Shown: one piece after another, positions 24,371-37,133 of the stretch
Layout of the letters: every line of letters starts with the position of its first letter
Numbering within the stretch: position 1 is the first letter of the stretch
Origin: Microvelia longipes
Lineage: Eukaryota > Arthropoda > Insecta > Hemiptera > Veliidae
Assembly (NCBI GenBank): GCA_018340805.1
Contig: JACMZG010000008.1
Location: 56,146,708-56,210,707 of the forward strand
Length of the DNA stretch: 64,000 nt
Reading direction: 5' to 3'
Made by a program: the position numbers and the translations under genes
Notes under the pieces: model-generated
The model's input: only the letters and a program-made list of their open reading frames with translations
The model's database searches: none
Told to the model about the DNA's origin: nothing

Positions 24371-27300
24371 ACCCTAAAAAAGGGAGGATAAATTCCTTGT
24401 AGTTTAATATCTATACCCTACGAACCGAAAGGCCCTAAAACTGACATCATAATTACTATTAATTTCACCAAAGAACTAGAGATATTTTTACGTACATAAC
24501 AAAAAGGAATTAAAACTAAATAGAAATGTAATACGAGATACACTAAGTCGAAAGATATTTTCTTTTCTCTTTCTGTTTCAAAGATTAATTATGTATTAGT
24601 GTTATACTTATATCAAGACTTCTATGTTTTGCTTTCACAGTGTCTTATGTCAGTGTTTAAAGAATCATTGCGTACTCATGTTTCATCTTAAGGTGCTGCA
24701 CTTAGCAAAAAGAGTTTTGAGAACCTTATATAAAAGCTTCTTACCTCTAGAGTGGTATATTCATCTCTGCCACTGGAGCTCGGTATAATGTTTTATTTCT
24801 CTCACAACACATCGGTGCTGCGATAAAAAGTGTTAGTGTATAGAATTATAGTGAAGCGATGCGATGGTTGGTTAGACGCAAAGAAGACGGGGGGATTCAA
24901 GTATTTTAGGGTCTCAAGTCCCAAGAAAAGTAACAATGTTTTATGCCACTAATAAAGATTTACTACCTGGAAAACCCCCATCCTACCTTCTGATCTAGTT
25001 TAAGACCCAAAAAGAAAATTATTTGATTGAATTTTTACAGCTATAGCAAGAACTAAGGCGTCACAGAGTAAATAACTTGTATCATCCTATCTAAAACCAT
25101 CTCTAAAGAAAAAACATTTTTACAATGTTTACAAACTTACCTTCAAGATACCTTCAAGATACCTCGCCAAAAAAAGGGTGCCAGTGGTGATTAATGCACT
25201 TTAAACGACACACTGCGAGTTTCAAGATTTGAAAACTCTTCGCCTCTTTTAAAAATGATTTATAGTGCTTAGAGACACTTTGTAATATTTAAACGCTTTG
25301 CATAAAGAATAGAATGAAAAAGAATCCGACCCTGACGAAAAAAAATGGTAAAATATTAAAGAAGCTTATGGAAATAATTCACAAAGAGCTTTCAAGAAAA
25401 AAATGAGTATTCACGTAATAAAATTAAAAGCTTTTCATCAAACAAACTAAATATACAAACTAGAAAAGACTAATTCTGTTAAAAAGGAGTAAAGAGTGAA
25501 TATAAATTAACATGAATATAAAATATAATCAACAAATTATTTCATAAGAAATAAATTACATTCATGGAAAGATTGAGATTATTTTAGGAGATAAAGGTGG
25601 TTTCCTCTTCAATCGGAGATAAATAATTTAGTTAGTGAAATTTTGGATGACATGATGACGGATAAAATAAAAATATACAAATTTAAAAAATTTTATGTCA
25701 TTTACTATAAGAGATTATTAATAAAGAAAAATTAAAACCTAACAAATTAATAAATAAGAATATTTACTAGAATTAAGAATAGTTTTAGAATTAATTTTCC
25801 CAAAAACAAGTCGGACCGACTTTATTTGGATTTCTTGCTTAGTAAACATTTCATTTTAGTTTTTTCGATGTATGCTTTGTAGTTAGATCAGTAACACTAT
25901 AAAAACATTATAAACAATTCCAGTAATTAATGAAATCATTTCGGATCCGATAATTTCCCTCAACCCAAGCTCATTTGGTTTGGAGATCTATTGAAATTTA
26001 TTGTATGATATTTATGACTTTTAAGGGCTTGTATTAAATTTGTGGCATATATAACCTTAAAATCCGACTTCGATTCGTACCGAAAATCTTAACGGCATCA
26101 CAAAGAAATTCCTCCAGGAGGTAGCTACCAACATGTTTTATTTGAAACATGAATATGCCTTGTAAAGACGAAATATCGTTTTTGACGAAGTAATATGTTT
26201 GAATTTATATCGTCCCATCAAGTGTCCGAAAAATAATATGCATAAAACAATGGAGACCTATACTAAAAATAATAATGAGTAACACTAAGTTTTTAAGTCA
26301 GTCACTTTTTCTGATTTTTTTACCAGAAATGTGCACACTTATTACATGCGCAACACAACACTGAAAAAAACAATCCTGCGCGAGAGAACGCTTGAAAAAT
26401 GTACTTTAATCAATATATTGTTTTTGTGAGAAATGACTTGTAGAACAACCATTTTCATTATCGTAAATAACATGCAAAAAAACTTCACGGATAAATGATT
26501 ATACCAAATAACGCCAGAGACAAAGAAAAAAGGCAAATGGTAAACAACGAAACCGTAAAGAGGACTGAGTAAAAACGCAACAAAAATGAAAAGATTAACA
26601 CAAATAAAAAACACAGGAGATATAAAATAATAAAAGATTAAATCACAAACACAAAAAAGAAACTCACGTAATAAACACAAATAAAAACAAACGCCAAACT
26701 AAAACATGTGAAATGAAATCAAACAAAAATTAAAACTGGCACAAGAACCAAAGTAAATTTAATCACCATAATTTAAAATAAACTTTAAGTATCAACTTGT
26801 AATGATAAACATACGACAAAGTTTAAGGAAAAAGGGTCTAACGACGTCTTTAAGTCGAAAGTTTGAGCCAATTTTTTTCATAAACATGTTAAAGGTTGGT
26901 ACCTATGTAAAGGAAACAAGGCTCGGTGAAGCTTATTAAAGTAGCATTATACACATGGGACTTAAAGAGTTTTAACATTTTCATCGTGTTTCCTCGAAAT
27001 AACAATACATGCTAAGGAAATGTAAGAATTTCCCTTCGACCTTCTAGCTAAAATAATTTGGATAATTAAACATTTACTTTGGAAATTGACAATACTGTTT
27101 AGAAATTTTGACATTTTTATTAAAATCATTCAAAAGATTCTATTTTTCTACAATAAAATAACACAAACAATAAACAGTGTGTATACATAGTTTATACAAA
27201 CTAAATCAAGAACAAGTTCATTATTTTTAAGCTCTATTATTTAATCTGTTTAAGAATGTTAAATTAAAAATATGCATGACTTATTTCATCTCTAAATATC

Positions 27301-28119
27301 AAAGATTAATATCTTTAATTTCCGCTGAACAGAGAATAAACTTTAATAGAATTTTATTATATTAAAATTTTCAGTTTTCAGCAGAATCTCAACAATCTAA
27401 ATCTGCTCATCTATCCTCATGAAACATCGTTTTTGTAGTTGTGTCTGATTTCGTATTATACTAACTTAAAGACAAAGCTTAACGTATGCACAATTTAAAT
27501 TATAAATAAAATATTTATATTAAAGATAACCATGAGAACTAGTCAATTGCCCCCTCCTCTTTTTGGAGAAAGAGTATAAAGCGCATGCTTATACTCAAGA
27601 CAAACTCTTTTTCACCTCGTAAAAACTCATTTATAATATATATTATACTACACTGGCCTCCAGGCCCCACAATTAGTGGCCACGATATCACTAAAATTTG
27701 GGTCAAAATATAGTCTATTCACGTTTGGCAAATTCATTCCGTATCCTTAAGGTTGTAATAAAGATCAAAATTGGGTTTCAAATCATAATTCCGTAGCAAC
27801 TAGGATCCACAAAGGTGGTCCAAGTTCCTTTTGAGTTTTTATTTTGGACAAACAGGATAAGAATGGCCTCGGCCCTAGGGTCTACTTTGTGGTTCCAGCG
27901 TCTTCTTGTGCCCAAGGTTGTTGTATTTTAGCAGTTTGTCGTATTAATAGCTTATTAAGTAGCATAATGCCACGATGTAAGCGAATTCCCCGAAGTATCA
28001 GACGAAAAACGTGATTCGTTATGTGGGATTTGTTGCAAGAAATACATGTGAAACAAAAACGTTGCAACTAAACCTGATAATTAAATGTAACTTTGAATAT
28101 ATGATTAACATATATGATT
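24371..28119. other. No gene seen
   Basis: AT-rich unique DNA with a possible family F remnant near 25800-25930. The minus-strand open frame at 26342-26680 is hydrophobic and low-complexity and matches no family I know. Confidence 0.45.
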
Positions 28120-28385
<266 letters not shown>

Positions 28386-29935
28386 ACTCTGATATTACTA
28401 ATTTCAATTATTATATATTTAGGAGGAAAAGGTCCAAATTTAAATTAGAGGTCCATAAGTTTTTCAGTTATTCAACTCATTTTAGTTATTAGTAAATTAG
28501 ATGGGCAAAATTAAATTCTACTTCCTTCAACGTTCAAAATATATTTTGTAAAAATTTAGGCCGTAAAGGATACCACTCTTTGCATCATCAGATAAAAAAA
28601 GATTAATTCAGTGAAAATCACCAAATATACAATAACTATATTTTGTATTAAAATGTGTAACGATTAAACCAAACACACGAAGTAGAAATGAATATGCGAA
28701 ATCAACTAGTCGCTGCAAGCGCAAAGTAAAAACTAAATAAGTTTTGCAACACAAATTTCTAAAATTTTAAGTATACTAAAATTGAAATTTTCAAAAGTTT
28801 AACTTTTAGATTTTTTAATAAGATAATAAGAAAAAATTAAATATTTTAGCCAACCAATCATCTAAAAGAACGAGTGCATATTTATTTACAGTATGTCTTG
28901 ACGGATGTTTTGAGTTAACATCTTCACATCTATCATTAGCGTTAAGCAAAGCGGTAAGCTTAAGGCAAAGGGGAGAGTAAAGAACTTTTAACGATTTTTA
29001 AACCTTTGAAGGGTGGACCCAGGTGTTGTACTGGAACCTGAAACAGCGAAACAGCTCTCCTTATTTTAGCTGTTCTGTTTCGGCTTAGGCTTTACTATAA
29101 CCATTATAACATGATTGATGCTACACCTCAATATTTATTTTATCATGTTTTATATTCTTTTTTTTATAAATATTTAATAGGTTATAGGTAACTCTAGTTA
29201 TTTTATTATAAAACATATTCAAGCCTGCTACACTGATATCGAATTTTAGTTGCACATAAACAAAATTTTAAACGATAGCAATAAAACAGACACTGGTTTA
29301 AAGGGAAAGAATTCTTATATAAAAGAACATTATGCAGACAGTACAAGGGAAAAGAATGGGATAAGGGTTGCGTTCTAAACATAGTTTGCATTTCTCTCCT
29401 TTACAAGCCTTTACCAGCACCAGTACAGCCTCTGGCAGATACAAGCTTTTAATAATAGGAGAAAAACAAAAACCACTTTAGTTCACTCCGATACTGCAGC
29501 ATCAGACTTCACAGACTCTGTTCTTATATAAACTCAACAGTTTACCAGAAGCAAGTTTAGAAATTGAACTAGATAACGTAAAACCATAAATTAGCAGAGG
29601 TGCGTTTAGCCTTAAGCTCCCCGAGCAACCAAATTCCCCCTTTTCTGAATTTCATCTCTAATCATGTTTACGGTCTTTACTTTTATTCTTTAAAGTCTAT
29701 AGAGAGATTGGGATAAAATACATACAGATTTTGGATATTTTTAGTCAACTGCGCTAAAGTAATTCATAATGATATTTTCCCTCAGAACGAACTTGGACTT
29801 TATAAGATCAACTGTAGCGGTATTAAGGAGAGGTGAGTAGAGAGGAAAGTTATTTACGAAACATTTACGCCCTTTTAAATTCAAATTAGCTAGTTGCCTA
29901 TATCTCAGATTATTAATTTAACATTATTACTTTTC
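28386..29935. other. No gene seen
   Basis: AT-rich; nothing recognised. Confidence 0.5.
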
Positions 29936-30185
29936 CTCCTTATTAGTTATACTTCCTACTTTTATACCGTAGGTATATAGGAAAAGTATTGTGTTTGAAA
30001 AAAAAGTGCTTAAATAAGTTAAGGAGCACCAAAAGTAGTCAGTGCCTGGATGGGTGACCTCTGGGAATAAAACGAATGTTTTAAATATCTAAGGACAAGC
30101 GAAGCGAGTCCGAAGAAAGGAGGATGAGGGTAGCGAATCCGATGTGATGAGGAATAGTTCCGAGGTACCCCGTACACGTTTTTTG
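29936..30185 (+). mobile_element. Family A copy A3, internally deleted
   Basis: The 5' end (TATACCGTAGGTATATAGGA, AAAGTATTGTGTTTG) is joined almost directly to the 5S-like block (AGTTAAGGAGC...GTCAGTGCCTGGATGGGTGA, then CCTCTGGGAA). It ends with GCGAAGCGAGTCCGAAG, GTAGCGAATCCGATGTGATG and GAGGTACCCCGTAC. About 700 internal bases are missing relative to A2. Confidence 0.75.
30018..30068 (+). other. 5S rRNA-like block (best plus-strand match)
   Basis: GTCAGTGCCTGGATGGGTGA, then CCTCTGGGAA, mirrors the 5S segment GGTTAGTACTTGGATGGG-GACCGC(C)TGGGAA as I recall it. Confidence 0.65.
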
Positions 30186-31740
30186 TAAAATGAAGCTTTT
30201 GTTATATCTGATCTTTTTAATAACAATATTTTATCGTATATTTAGATTGTTAAAGTTAAATTAATTTTGAAACCAAGTGTTTTATTAAGAGTTCTAGAAT
30301 AACTCAAAATGGCGTCACAAGTAGTCATGCTTTAGTTAAAAAAGGTCAACATATATCAAAATAAATGTAATATGAGACTTTTTTGAAATATTAGTTAATT
30401 TTACTTACTTCATAATTTTACAATGTTTTAACCAGAAAAATACCATAAATTCCATTCTATATTGTTTTTTTTTTAAAAATAGAAGATCTCACAAAAAAAC
30501 GAATAACCTATTTGACATCATGGATTAGTTCATATCTTTATAGTTCGAGAACCAGGCCTATGTACTATAATGCCTATTTAAGAAATTAAATTTAATCCTA
30601 TGGAATTTGATATCAAGACTCTGATCAGGTAATTTTTCAATAAGCTGTTGTTTGACGTGTGTATCACAGATTTTTGTTAGAACTGTCTCATTTTTTAGGG
30701 TTTTAACAAAAATTATATGATGTATAACAAGCAAAAGTTTAACGAGAAATTATCGGATTAGACTCATATGGAATAAAATTCCTTAAGATTTCATTTTGCT
30801 TTATAATAAACATCACTGTCATATGCTCTAATTTAACTTTTCAAGTTAATGTGGTAAAAATTACGATTTTTGGGTAATATAACCAATGAGTTACCGTAAA
30901 AGTTAATTTACTGGGGTAGAAACTACCCCAACCTCAACATAATTTTATGCAATATTGGATGCATTAATTTTAAGGGTGCGTTTAAAATGTTTCACCCGGT
31001 ATATTGTTTTGTTTTAAAGAATCCAAAAAGTAATAAATAAATTTTAGAAAAATAATTCAACCAAAATTTCAAGAATTCAGAGGCTTTTGCTAAAAAGAGG
31101 GGTTAACACTAAAATATTTCCGGTGTTAAAGAAAGGATTCGGAATAGACCTTCACTATAAGCCTTATAAAAAATGTATGCAGTTTAACATCCTTCTCTCA
31201 CTCCAATTAGGCCTTCGTGGCCCAAAACATGGCATAAATAGGCATAGATATATATAGAGCAGCATGCTGTGAACGTGTTACAGTCAAACACGTTACCCCT
31301 CTTCCCCTCTCTTTTGGAAGAATATACTAACAGTCGACACAACGGTGCATACTTCATGAATAACTGGCAATCAATGAAACAAATGAATCAAGTTTTTATA
31401 AAAAGTGCTTAAGCACATTAATAAAACTTCTAGAATTAAGCCACTTCTTAAAACAATTAAAATTCGATAAAAAGAGATGAAAATACAGAGGATTTTAAGT
31501 AAATAAGAAAGACATGAACAGCATACAAACCATATATGTTTTTCTCTTACGGCATCTTAATTATAAAGTGGATAAACTTGGGGATTAAAAAAACAGACTC
31601 GTTTAAAACGACTTTTCCTACCCTAGGAAACCAAACACAAACCTTTGCTAACGACTACCAAGAGAGTAATTTGTAGCATTTTCTCTTTTTACAAAAAATA
31701 CACACACCATTTTTATTAAATTAAACATTTAAAGAAGTAA
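30186..31740. other. No gene seen; possible element end near 30985-31003
   Basis: TTTCACCCGGTAT is the inverse of ATACAGGGTGTTTCAT at 34274, so a related repeat may terminate here. Confidence 0.35.
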
Positions 31741-31741
31741 T

Positions 31742-31843
31742 GGTACGTTCCAACTATTACTACTGTGTTTAATATAAACTATTTTATATATTTTGTAGAA
31801 ACGTACCACTGAATATAAAATAGTTTATATTAAACACAATAGT
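31742..31843. repeat. Interlocked inverted repeats
   Basis: A 26-bp arm (31763-31789 with 31812-31838, core TGTTTAATATAAACTATTTT) overlaps a shorter pair GGTACGTT (31742) and AACGTACC (31800-31807) lying inside its spacer and outside its left arm. This gives a pseudoknot-like order. Confidence 0.7.
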
Positions 31844-31984
31844 CAATTATATTTCTATTGTGAAAATGAAACTTAGACATAAACCAATAGTAAAACTATG
31901 CTTTGACTTAAAATTCATCAAACAAGACAAGTTTTAAATTGTTTAGTAAATAAAGTTAAATCATTTTCGATTGATTTTATGTTT

Positions 31985-32048
31985 CAGTTATTGCCCTGAT
32001 GATGACCACAATTATGGCTGTATAAATAAAATAAAATAAATTTTATAA
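31985..32048 (+). repeat. Possible 3' end of a retroelement
   Basis: CCTGATGATGACCACAATTA then TGGCTGTATAAA and an (AAATA)-type tail. The layout resembles the 3' end of a non-LTR or Penelope-like element; nothing coding nearby. Confidence 0.35.
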
Positions 32049-32183
32049 CAAATAGTATTAAAGCCTACTTTTATCTAGTGATTTGAGATGGAATCCTATA
32101 AACTAAGAAGTGCAAGTAACGAAAAACTTTTCTGTGTTTTATTCATATAATTATTATAAAGTATGCATTGTCAATTACTATGT

Positions 32184-32220
32184 ATTATATATATATATAT
32201 ATAATATATATATATATAAT

Positions 32221-32274
<54 letters not shown>
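32184..32274. repeat. (TA)n microsatellite
   Basis: TA repeat followed by a short TGTGTGTA run. Confidence 0.95.
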
Positions 32275-32275
<1 letters not shown>

Positions 32276-32284
32276 CTGTGTGTG

Positions 32285-33400
32285 TATTATATCACATAAT
32301 ATTATGATAGATGGTTGATGGTACGTGATGATATAAAGTTTGAGAACATTTGAATTGGAGGTTCCATTTTGCTATCAGAATGCTTTTTTCCTCTTTCCTT
32401 AAAGACAGAGATGCAAAATTCATCCAGACTCCCTTTGCTAAAATGCGCAAACATAGAATCTTACGAAAATATAAATTCTTAAAACGACAAACCTAATTAT
32501 TGCTAATTGCAATACATCTAAGACTAAGAACAGAGCAATGAAATTGCAAAATAAAACTTGATGCAAGTTTTACCCCCCAATTAAAAGCTAAGAATTTATA
32601 GTGTAAGGCAAATCTTTGTATAGAATAAAATACGAAGTCACTCAAGTTAGCGGCAAATTGTATTAGTTTACACCAGATGCAACTTAATACTCATTATTAG
32701 ATGAATCTATAGAAACCCTTCTAACTTGATTTTAATACACTGCTTTATACTTACAAATAATTCTGATTTTAGTCTTGTCCCTTAACACACTCAAAAGTTT
32801 TAACAAGTTAACTTAGTTTTCACAATTAAAGAGGTTTTATATTAAGTTAGAACAAAGTAAATAAATCAAAACCCCGCGAGAGACTTACATTTTAAACTTT
32901 ATAAAACATGTTTTATGATTCAGTGTTTTCAGATAACAATGTCAGATCTATAAATACTGAACTTTTGAAAAACTCCAACAAAAGAAAACTAACTGAATTA
33001 TTACATGTGCGAGCCTTCAATGTGGTTTGTTTATCTCGATATCTACACAAAACCCAACTATATTTTGAACAGGAAAAATTAAAAATTTAGATTACAGTTT
33101 TACATCGCATTGCATTTAATTGTTTTAATTGTATTTTTCAAAAGTAAAATTTGCCCAGATAATATATTAGCTTAATCGAGAGGTTTTGAAATAATTATTT
33201 TAAATGTAGCTCAATACAATGAGGCATTGAAACATAAACATGTCTATATTGTCATTTAGAAAGGGTTCCTTAAACAATAAGTGTGAGGTGAAAATTTCCC
33301 TTCGTATTATTTTCATTTTATAATAACAATATATAATTTATAACAATTATAATTTAATTATAACGTAAACAAATTAGATTTTTGATTAACCCATTTGAAA
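32285..33400. other. No gene seen
   Basis: AT-rich unique DNA. Confidence 0.5.
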
Positions 33401-33404
33401 ATTC

Positions 33405-33618
33405 ATTTATATGATGGCATTGTGCCATTTATATAAACTAGTAATATGACAAACTGATAAGGTTCAACAACCATGTGGCCGCAAAGTAACCACAGTTTGT
33501 ATTATAAATGCTTACTGAAATTTTGTACTTATTATTTGATAATATTAAGGTGCTCAGGTTACTTGATTAATGTTTCAAAATTCAACCAGTAGGCCTCTTT
33601 AGTTATGATATCTCTATG
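33405..33618 (+). repeat. Family C fragment followed by a partial family E copy
   Basis: TGTGCCATTTATATAAACTA, GTAATATGACAAACTGATAA and ACCATGTGGCCGCAAAG (family C), then GTGCTCAGGTTACTTGATTA and CAACCAGTAGGCCTCTTTAG up to ATATCTCTATGG (family E 3' end). Confidence 0.55.
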
Positions 33619-33663
33619 GTCTAAAATATTAATTTTGATTATGTGATTATATTACATTTGATT

Positions 33664-33902
33664 AAAGATTTAGGTCTTCCGGTGGTGACCGCGTCGATGT
33701 AGATGAAGAATCCAACGTTTCCCTTCCATTGTAGGAGGCATTTTCAGAGATGTAGGACATTATGGATTTAAACACAATGCTCAACAAACTGAACTTGTTT
33801 ACCATGATGTCCTACATCCCTGAAGATGCCTCCCGCAGTGGAAGCGAAACGATGGATTCTTCATCTACATTGACGCGGTCACAACAGGAGACATAAATCT
33901 TC
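33664..33902. mobile_element. Inverted-repeat element with Penelope-like motif
   Basis: Arms of about 107 bp (33664-33770 and 33796-33902) around a short spacer. The right arm reads CCCTGAAGATGCCTCCCGCA then GTGGAAGCGAAACGATGG and GACGCGGTCACAAC; the left arm is its reverse complement with roughly ten percent difference. GC content is higher than the surroundings. It has the same CTGAAGATG...GAAAC arrangement as P1. Confidence 0.7.
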
Positions 33903-33984
33903 ATGACAATAACCCCGGAAGTAATATCGGAACTAATACAAATAATAACTAATAATCGAACATGTGTTTACTATACATTGAAGT

Positions 33985-34226
33985 TTCCTCGTATTAATAT
34001 TTGCATCACACAATTTTTCGACGTTTGATAAGCTTCAATATTTTTGCTCAGTTATTATTGTGGGTTAATGACGTCATACACATTTCATAAAAGGAGTAGG
34101 GTTCTGAACATTAGAAAGGTTGTTTTTCGTACCAAGTTTTCAAATAAATCTGAGAGAGTTTTAAAATTGATCGTGCACCATTGAAACGTCTAGGAACAAA
34201 ACCTTACAAACTATATATATATAATA

Positions 34227-34230
<4 letters not shown>
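33985..34230 (-). repeat. Family B copy leading into (TA)n
   Basis: TGCTCAGTTATTATTGTGGG, TTAATGACGTCATACACATT, GGGTTCTGAACATTAG, CATTGAAACGTCTAGGAACA, then TA repeats. Confidence 0.65.
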
Positions 34231-34257
<27 letters not shown>

Positions 34258-34275
34258 ATAATATTATAATATATA
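34211..34275. repeat. (TA)n microsatellite
   Basis: TA repeat with phase breaks, at the fixed family B position. Confidence 0.93.
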
Positions 34276-34818
34276 CAGGGTGTTTCATATAAAGTGTCCA
34301 CCAGAAAAGGAGGTGATAGTACTCTTCAAAAGGAACAAAAAATATCCTATAATATAAACCCCGATCTCCAACCGTTTTCCCACAAGGTCAAATTTAATAT
34401 TTTAAAAAAATATTTGACCTCACATCATAAAATTGTTAATAGGGATTTAACTATTCAAGCTAGAAAGGGGAAATTGGTATCATTAGAAAGCTGAGTAAGC
34501 TGAGTAAAAGGATAAACTACTAACTATGTCAAATATTTTGGAACTACTGCCCAAAATTTTGCTTAAAACATGTTTTTTGTAAAAAAATGAATTTTATGGA
34601 ATTTTTGTAGTAGGGCATTAGAGGAAGTAAGAGATGAGCAAAAGTTCAGCCAAGAACGGAAAAAACTCTCTCTATGACTGCCTTTAAGAAAAGTAAATAT
34701 TTTTATACATTCAATAGTCAGAAATGTAAGCTATTGTTGCTAGAAGTTGCAAAAACTGATCATTTTTTCGTATAAAAGTGAAAATAATGTTATTTTAACA
34801 AAATATTATCACCTCCTT
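34274..34818. mobile_element. Unclassified repeat starting ACAGGGTGTTTCAT
   Basis: Starts just after (TA)n with ACAGGGTGTTTCATATAAAG and contains near-terminal inverted pieces AAGGAGGTGATA (34308) and TATTATCACCTCCTT (34805-34819). It is bracketed by TA tracts on both sides. The 66-codon frame at 34294-34494 has no motif I know. ACAGGGTGTTTCA-type ends are common in arthropod repeats, but I cannot place the family. Confidence 0.45.
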
Positions 34819-34819
34819 C

Positions 34820-34841
34820 ATATATAATATAATATATATAT

Positions 34842-34920
<79 letters not shown>

Positions 34921-34941
34921 TATATAATATATGTATGTATG
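34820..34941. repeat. (TA)n microsatellite
   Basis: TA repeat grading into TATGTATG, followed by GATCAAGAAGTCTTACTCTT as in other family B copies. Confidence 0.95.
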
Positions 34942-34954
34942 TTTGCGTGTGTGA

Positions 34955-35025
34955 TCAAGAAGTCTTACTCTTGAAAAAAGAACAACCTCAAAAGCTCATT
35001 ATTCGGAAAATTTGCAAAAAAAATA
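34955..35025 (-). repeat. Family B terminal fragment
   Basis: CCTCAAAAGCTCATTATTCG and GAAAATTTGC match the B terminus. Confidence 0.4.
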
Positions 35026-35625
35026 ATGCATTATCTGTACAATTAGCCAAGATTTTTGAATTATAGTTATATCAAATTATTATGAACTAATACACCTTTA
35101 CAAGAGATTAAAAGCCTTTAGTCATTTTGGTTATATCATTATTAAACATACAAGTTCATAGCAAGGCTATTTGAACTGTGCCTTAATTCAATAAAGTCAA
35201 CCAGACTTTGTTATATTATAAACTTAATATCAAGACTTATTTATTTTATAAATAAATAAAATTTCAGACTGGAGGCTAATTGATATTTGTTTACAATGTA
35301 AATACTAATACATTTTTTAAAATATAGTACGATTTAATATACATAATTTATTCTATTATAAATTTCATCGGTTTCACTGTTGTTTGTTTTTAGAAAGGAA
35401 ATTTAGAATGAGATCAAAAGGAAAATGAAATGATGAACAATAGTAATTGTTTGACAGGGTCATCATTAAACTTTATACGTCAAATTTAGTAGTTAATTAT
35501 ACAATGTAGAATCAAATTATGTATAACTGTGGTGACATAATGCATGTTCTACCACAAATCAGTCTCTTCCTAATTAAGTATGAGTAGAATATTTCATCAG
35601 AGGTCATTTGTGCAAGAAAATAATT
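35026..35625. other. No gene seen
   Basis: AT-rich unique DNA. Confidence 0.5.
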
Positions 35626-35629
35626 TTAC

Positions 35630-35785
35630 TTTTCCTCATTTATACCAAAGGCATATAAGGAAAAGTATTGAGTAGGCTAAAAATCCGAAACCGGAGTTAC
35701 ACATGAATTATCTGTGTCAGGTATATTTAAGAACTCCTAAGAGGTTTTCACAAAGTTGTCTTTCTGTGTGTGTGTGTGTAACTTA
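35630..35785 (+). repeat. Family A 5'-end fragment A4
   Basis: TTATACCAAAGGCATATAAG, GAAAAGTATTGAGTAGGC, CACAAAGTTGTCTTTCTGTG and a GT run correspond to the first ~150 bases of the family. Confidence 0.65.
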
Positions 35786-35898
35786 AACTTAAAACAAACA
35801 TATATATTTAGGTACTTTACTTAATAAAGAAGTACACTAAGTTTTTTTTTAATACGGCAAGTACATCCACACGGTTTTTTGATTATAACATTTTAAGA

Positions 35899-36018
<120 letters not shown>

Positions 36019-37130
36019 TAAAAGTGGACATATTTTTACCATTACATATTTGCGGGTGGGTTAAAGTGACTAGGCAGTAGGGTTGCCTGACTTCAGCTAA
36101 GATCGAGTGGGACAAATGGGATCAGAGAGGGAGGAAGTAATCCATTTATGCAACTCAGCCGTAAAGAATGATTTTACTTCTGTAGAAACTTGAGTAATGA
36201 TAATGAGCGAAGTGAGGCAATGATAAATTGCTAAAGCAATAAATTTTATTTTAGAGCCATGTTGCAATAAAAATGCTAGAGCATAGGCAAATCAAATTCT
36301 TCACAACGTTCTTTTGACTTTTAAGACAGTGACTACGACAACAAGCTACTTCACAAACTAAAATTAAAAAACAAAAATTAAAAAAATAATTTTTAATCAT
36401 TTGAAGTATATTTTGTTTTTGAAAATATTATTTCCTTCCTTTAGAATTGCTGCTTTTATAACAATAAAATAATTCAGACGAAAACTTGTAGCACGTTTTG
36501 TATGTAATTTTTAAAAAATTGGATTACAAACAGGTAATATTGGAATACTTGTAGTTTTGGCAAAATTTTAAATTTGAGAGCTACCGAGATACTTTTTTTC
36601 CTTTTTGAAAATTCACCAAATTGTAGAATACGAAACTGGACAATTTAGGTCATATCAAGGTAAAACTTAATGCACTTCATTAATAATTTCCTTTTAAGTT
36701 TTAAAAGGAAGCAATTTCTCTATTTTAATAAAGGCTTACATATGGCAGTTCAACAGTTCAAAGAATATTAGGAATTACAGGAAGATCGGTTTCTACGAAT
36801 ACTTGAAAGGATATTATTTAGCAAGAATACAGAAAAAGGATAATAGAGTTATCACGTGTCATGACCACGATAAGCAGTTCCCAGAAGAATTATGTTTATG
36901 CTGATATTATAGTGAATACTTGTTAAAAATAAATGAGCATATCGAAGTCAAATAAAACTTCTTTAATATTTACCACAATATGATTTAATGTTAAGGACCT
37001 TCTTAGAAGGCAAAATAAAAACTGAAATTTTTTACTCTAGTTTGTAATATTAGGTTTTACTGTTGTTTATTATTACGTTTATACTGTGAGAAGATGGATA
37101 CATAAATGAGAACTCAACAAGAATCATTAA
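36019..37130. other. No gene seen
   Basis: AT-rich unique DNA; GAGCGAAGTGAGGCAATG at 36201 echoes the family A GAGCGAAGCGAGG motif. Confidence 0.4.
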
Positions 37131-37133
37131 AAA

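Noticed and set aside
26342..26680. 112-codon minus-strand hydrophobic frame as a membrane protein gene
   Set aside because: Composition follows an A-rich plus strand. No motif, no splice signals or homologous family recognised, and length is not exceptional for this AT content.
29990..30080. True 5S rRNA gene
   Set aside because: The 5' half of 5S is absent, the block is diverged, and it lies at the same internal place of a dispersed repeat in every copy.
34294..34494. 66-codon frame after ACAGGGTGTTTCAT as a gene
   Set aside because: No recognisable domain, and it lies within a putative non-autonomous repeat between two TA tracts.
35716..35722. GTGTCAGGTAT as the donor of an upstream transporter first exon
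   Set aside because: The phase fits, but the upstream frame has no ATG and the site lies inside a family A fragment.
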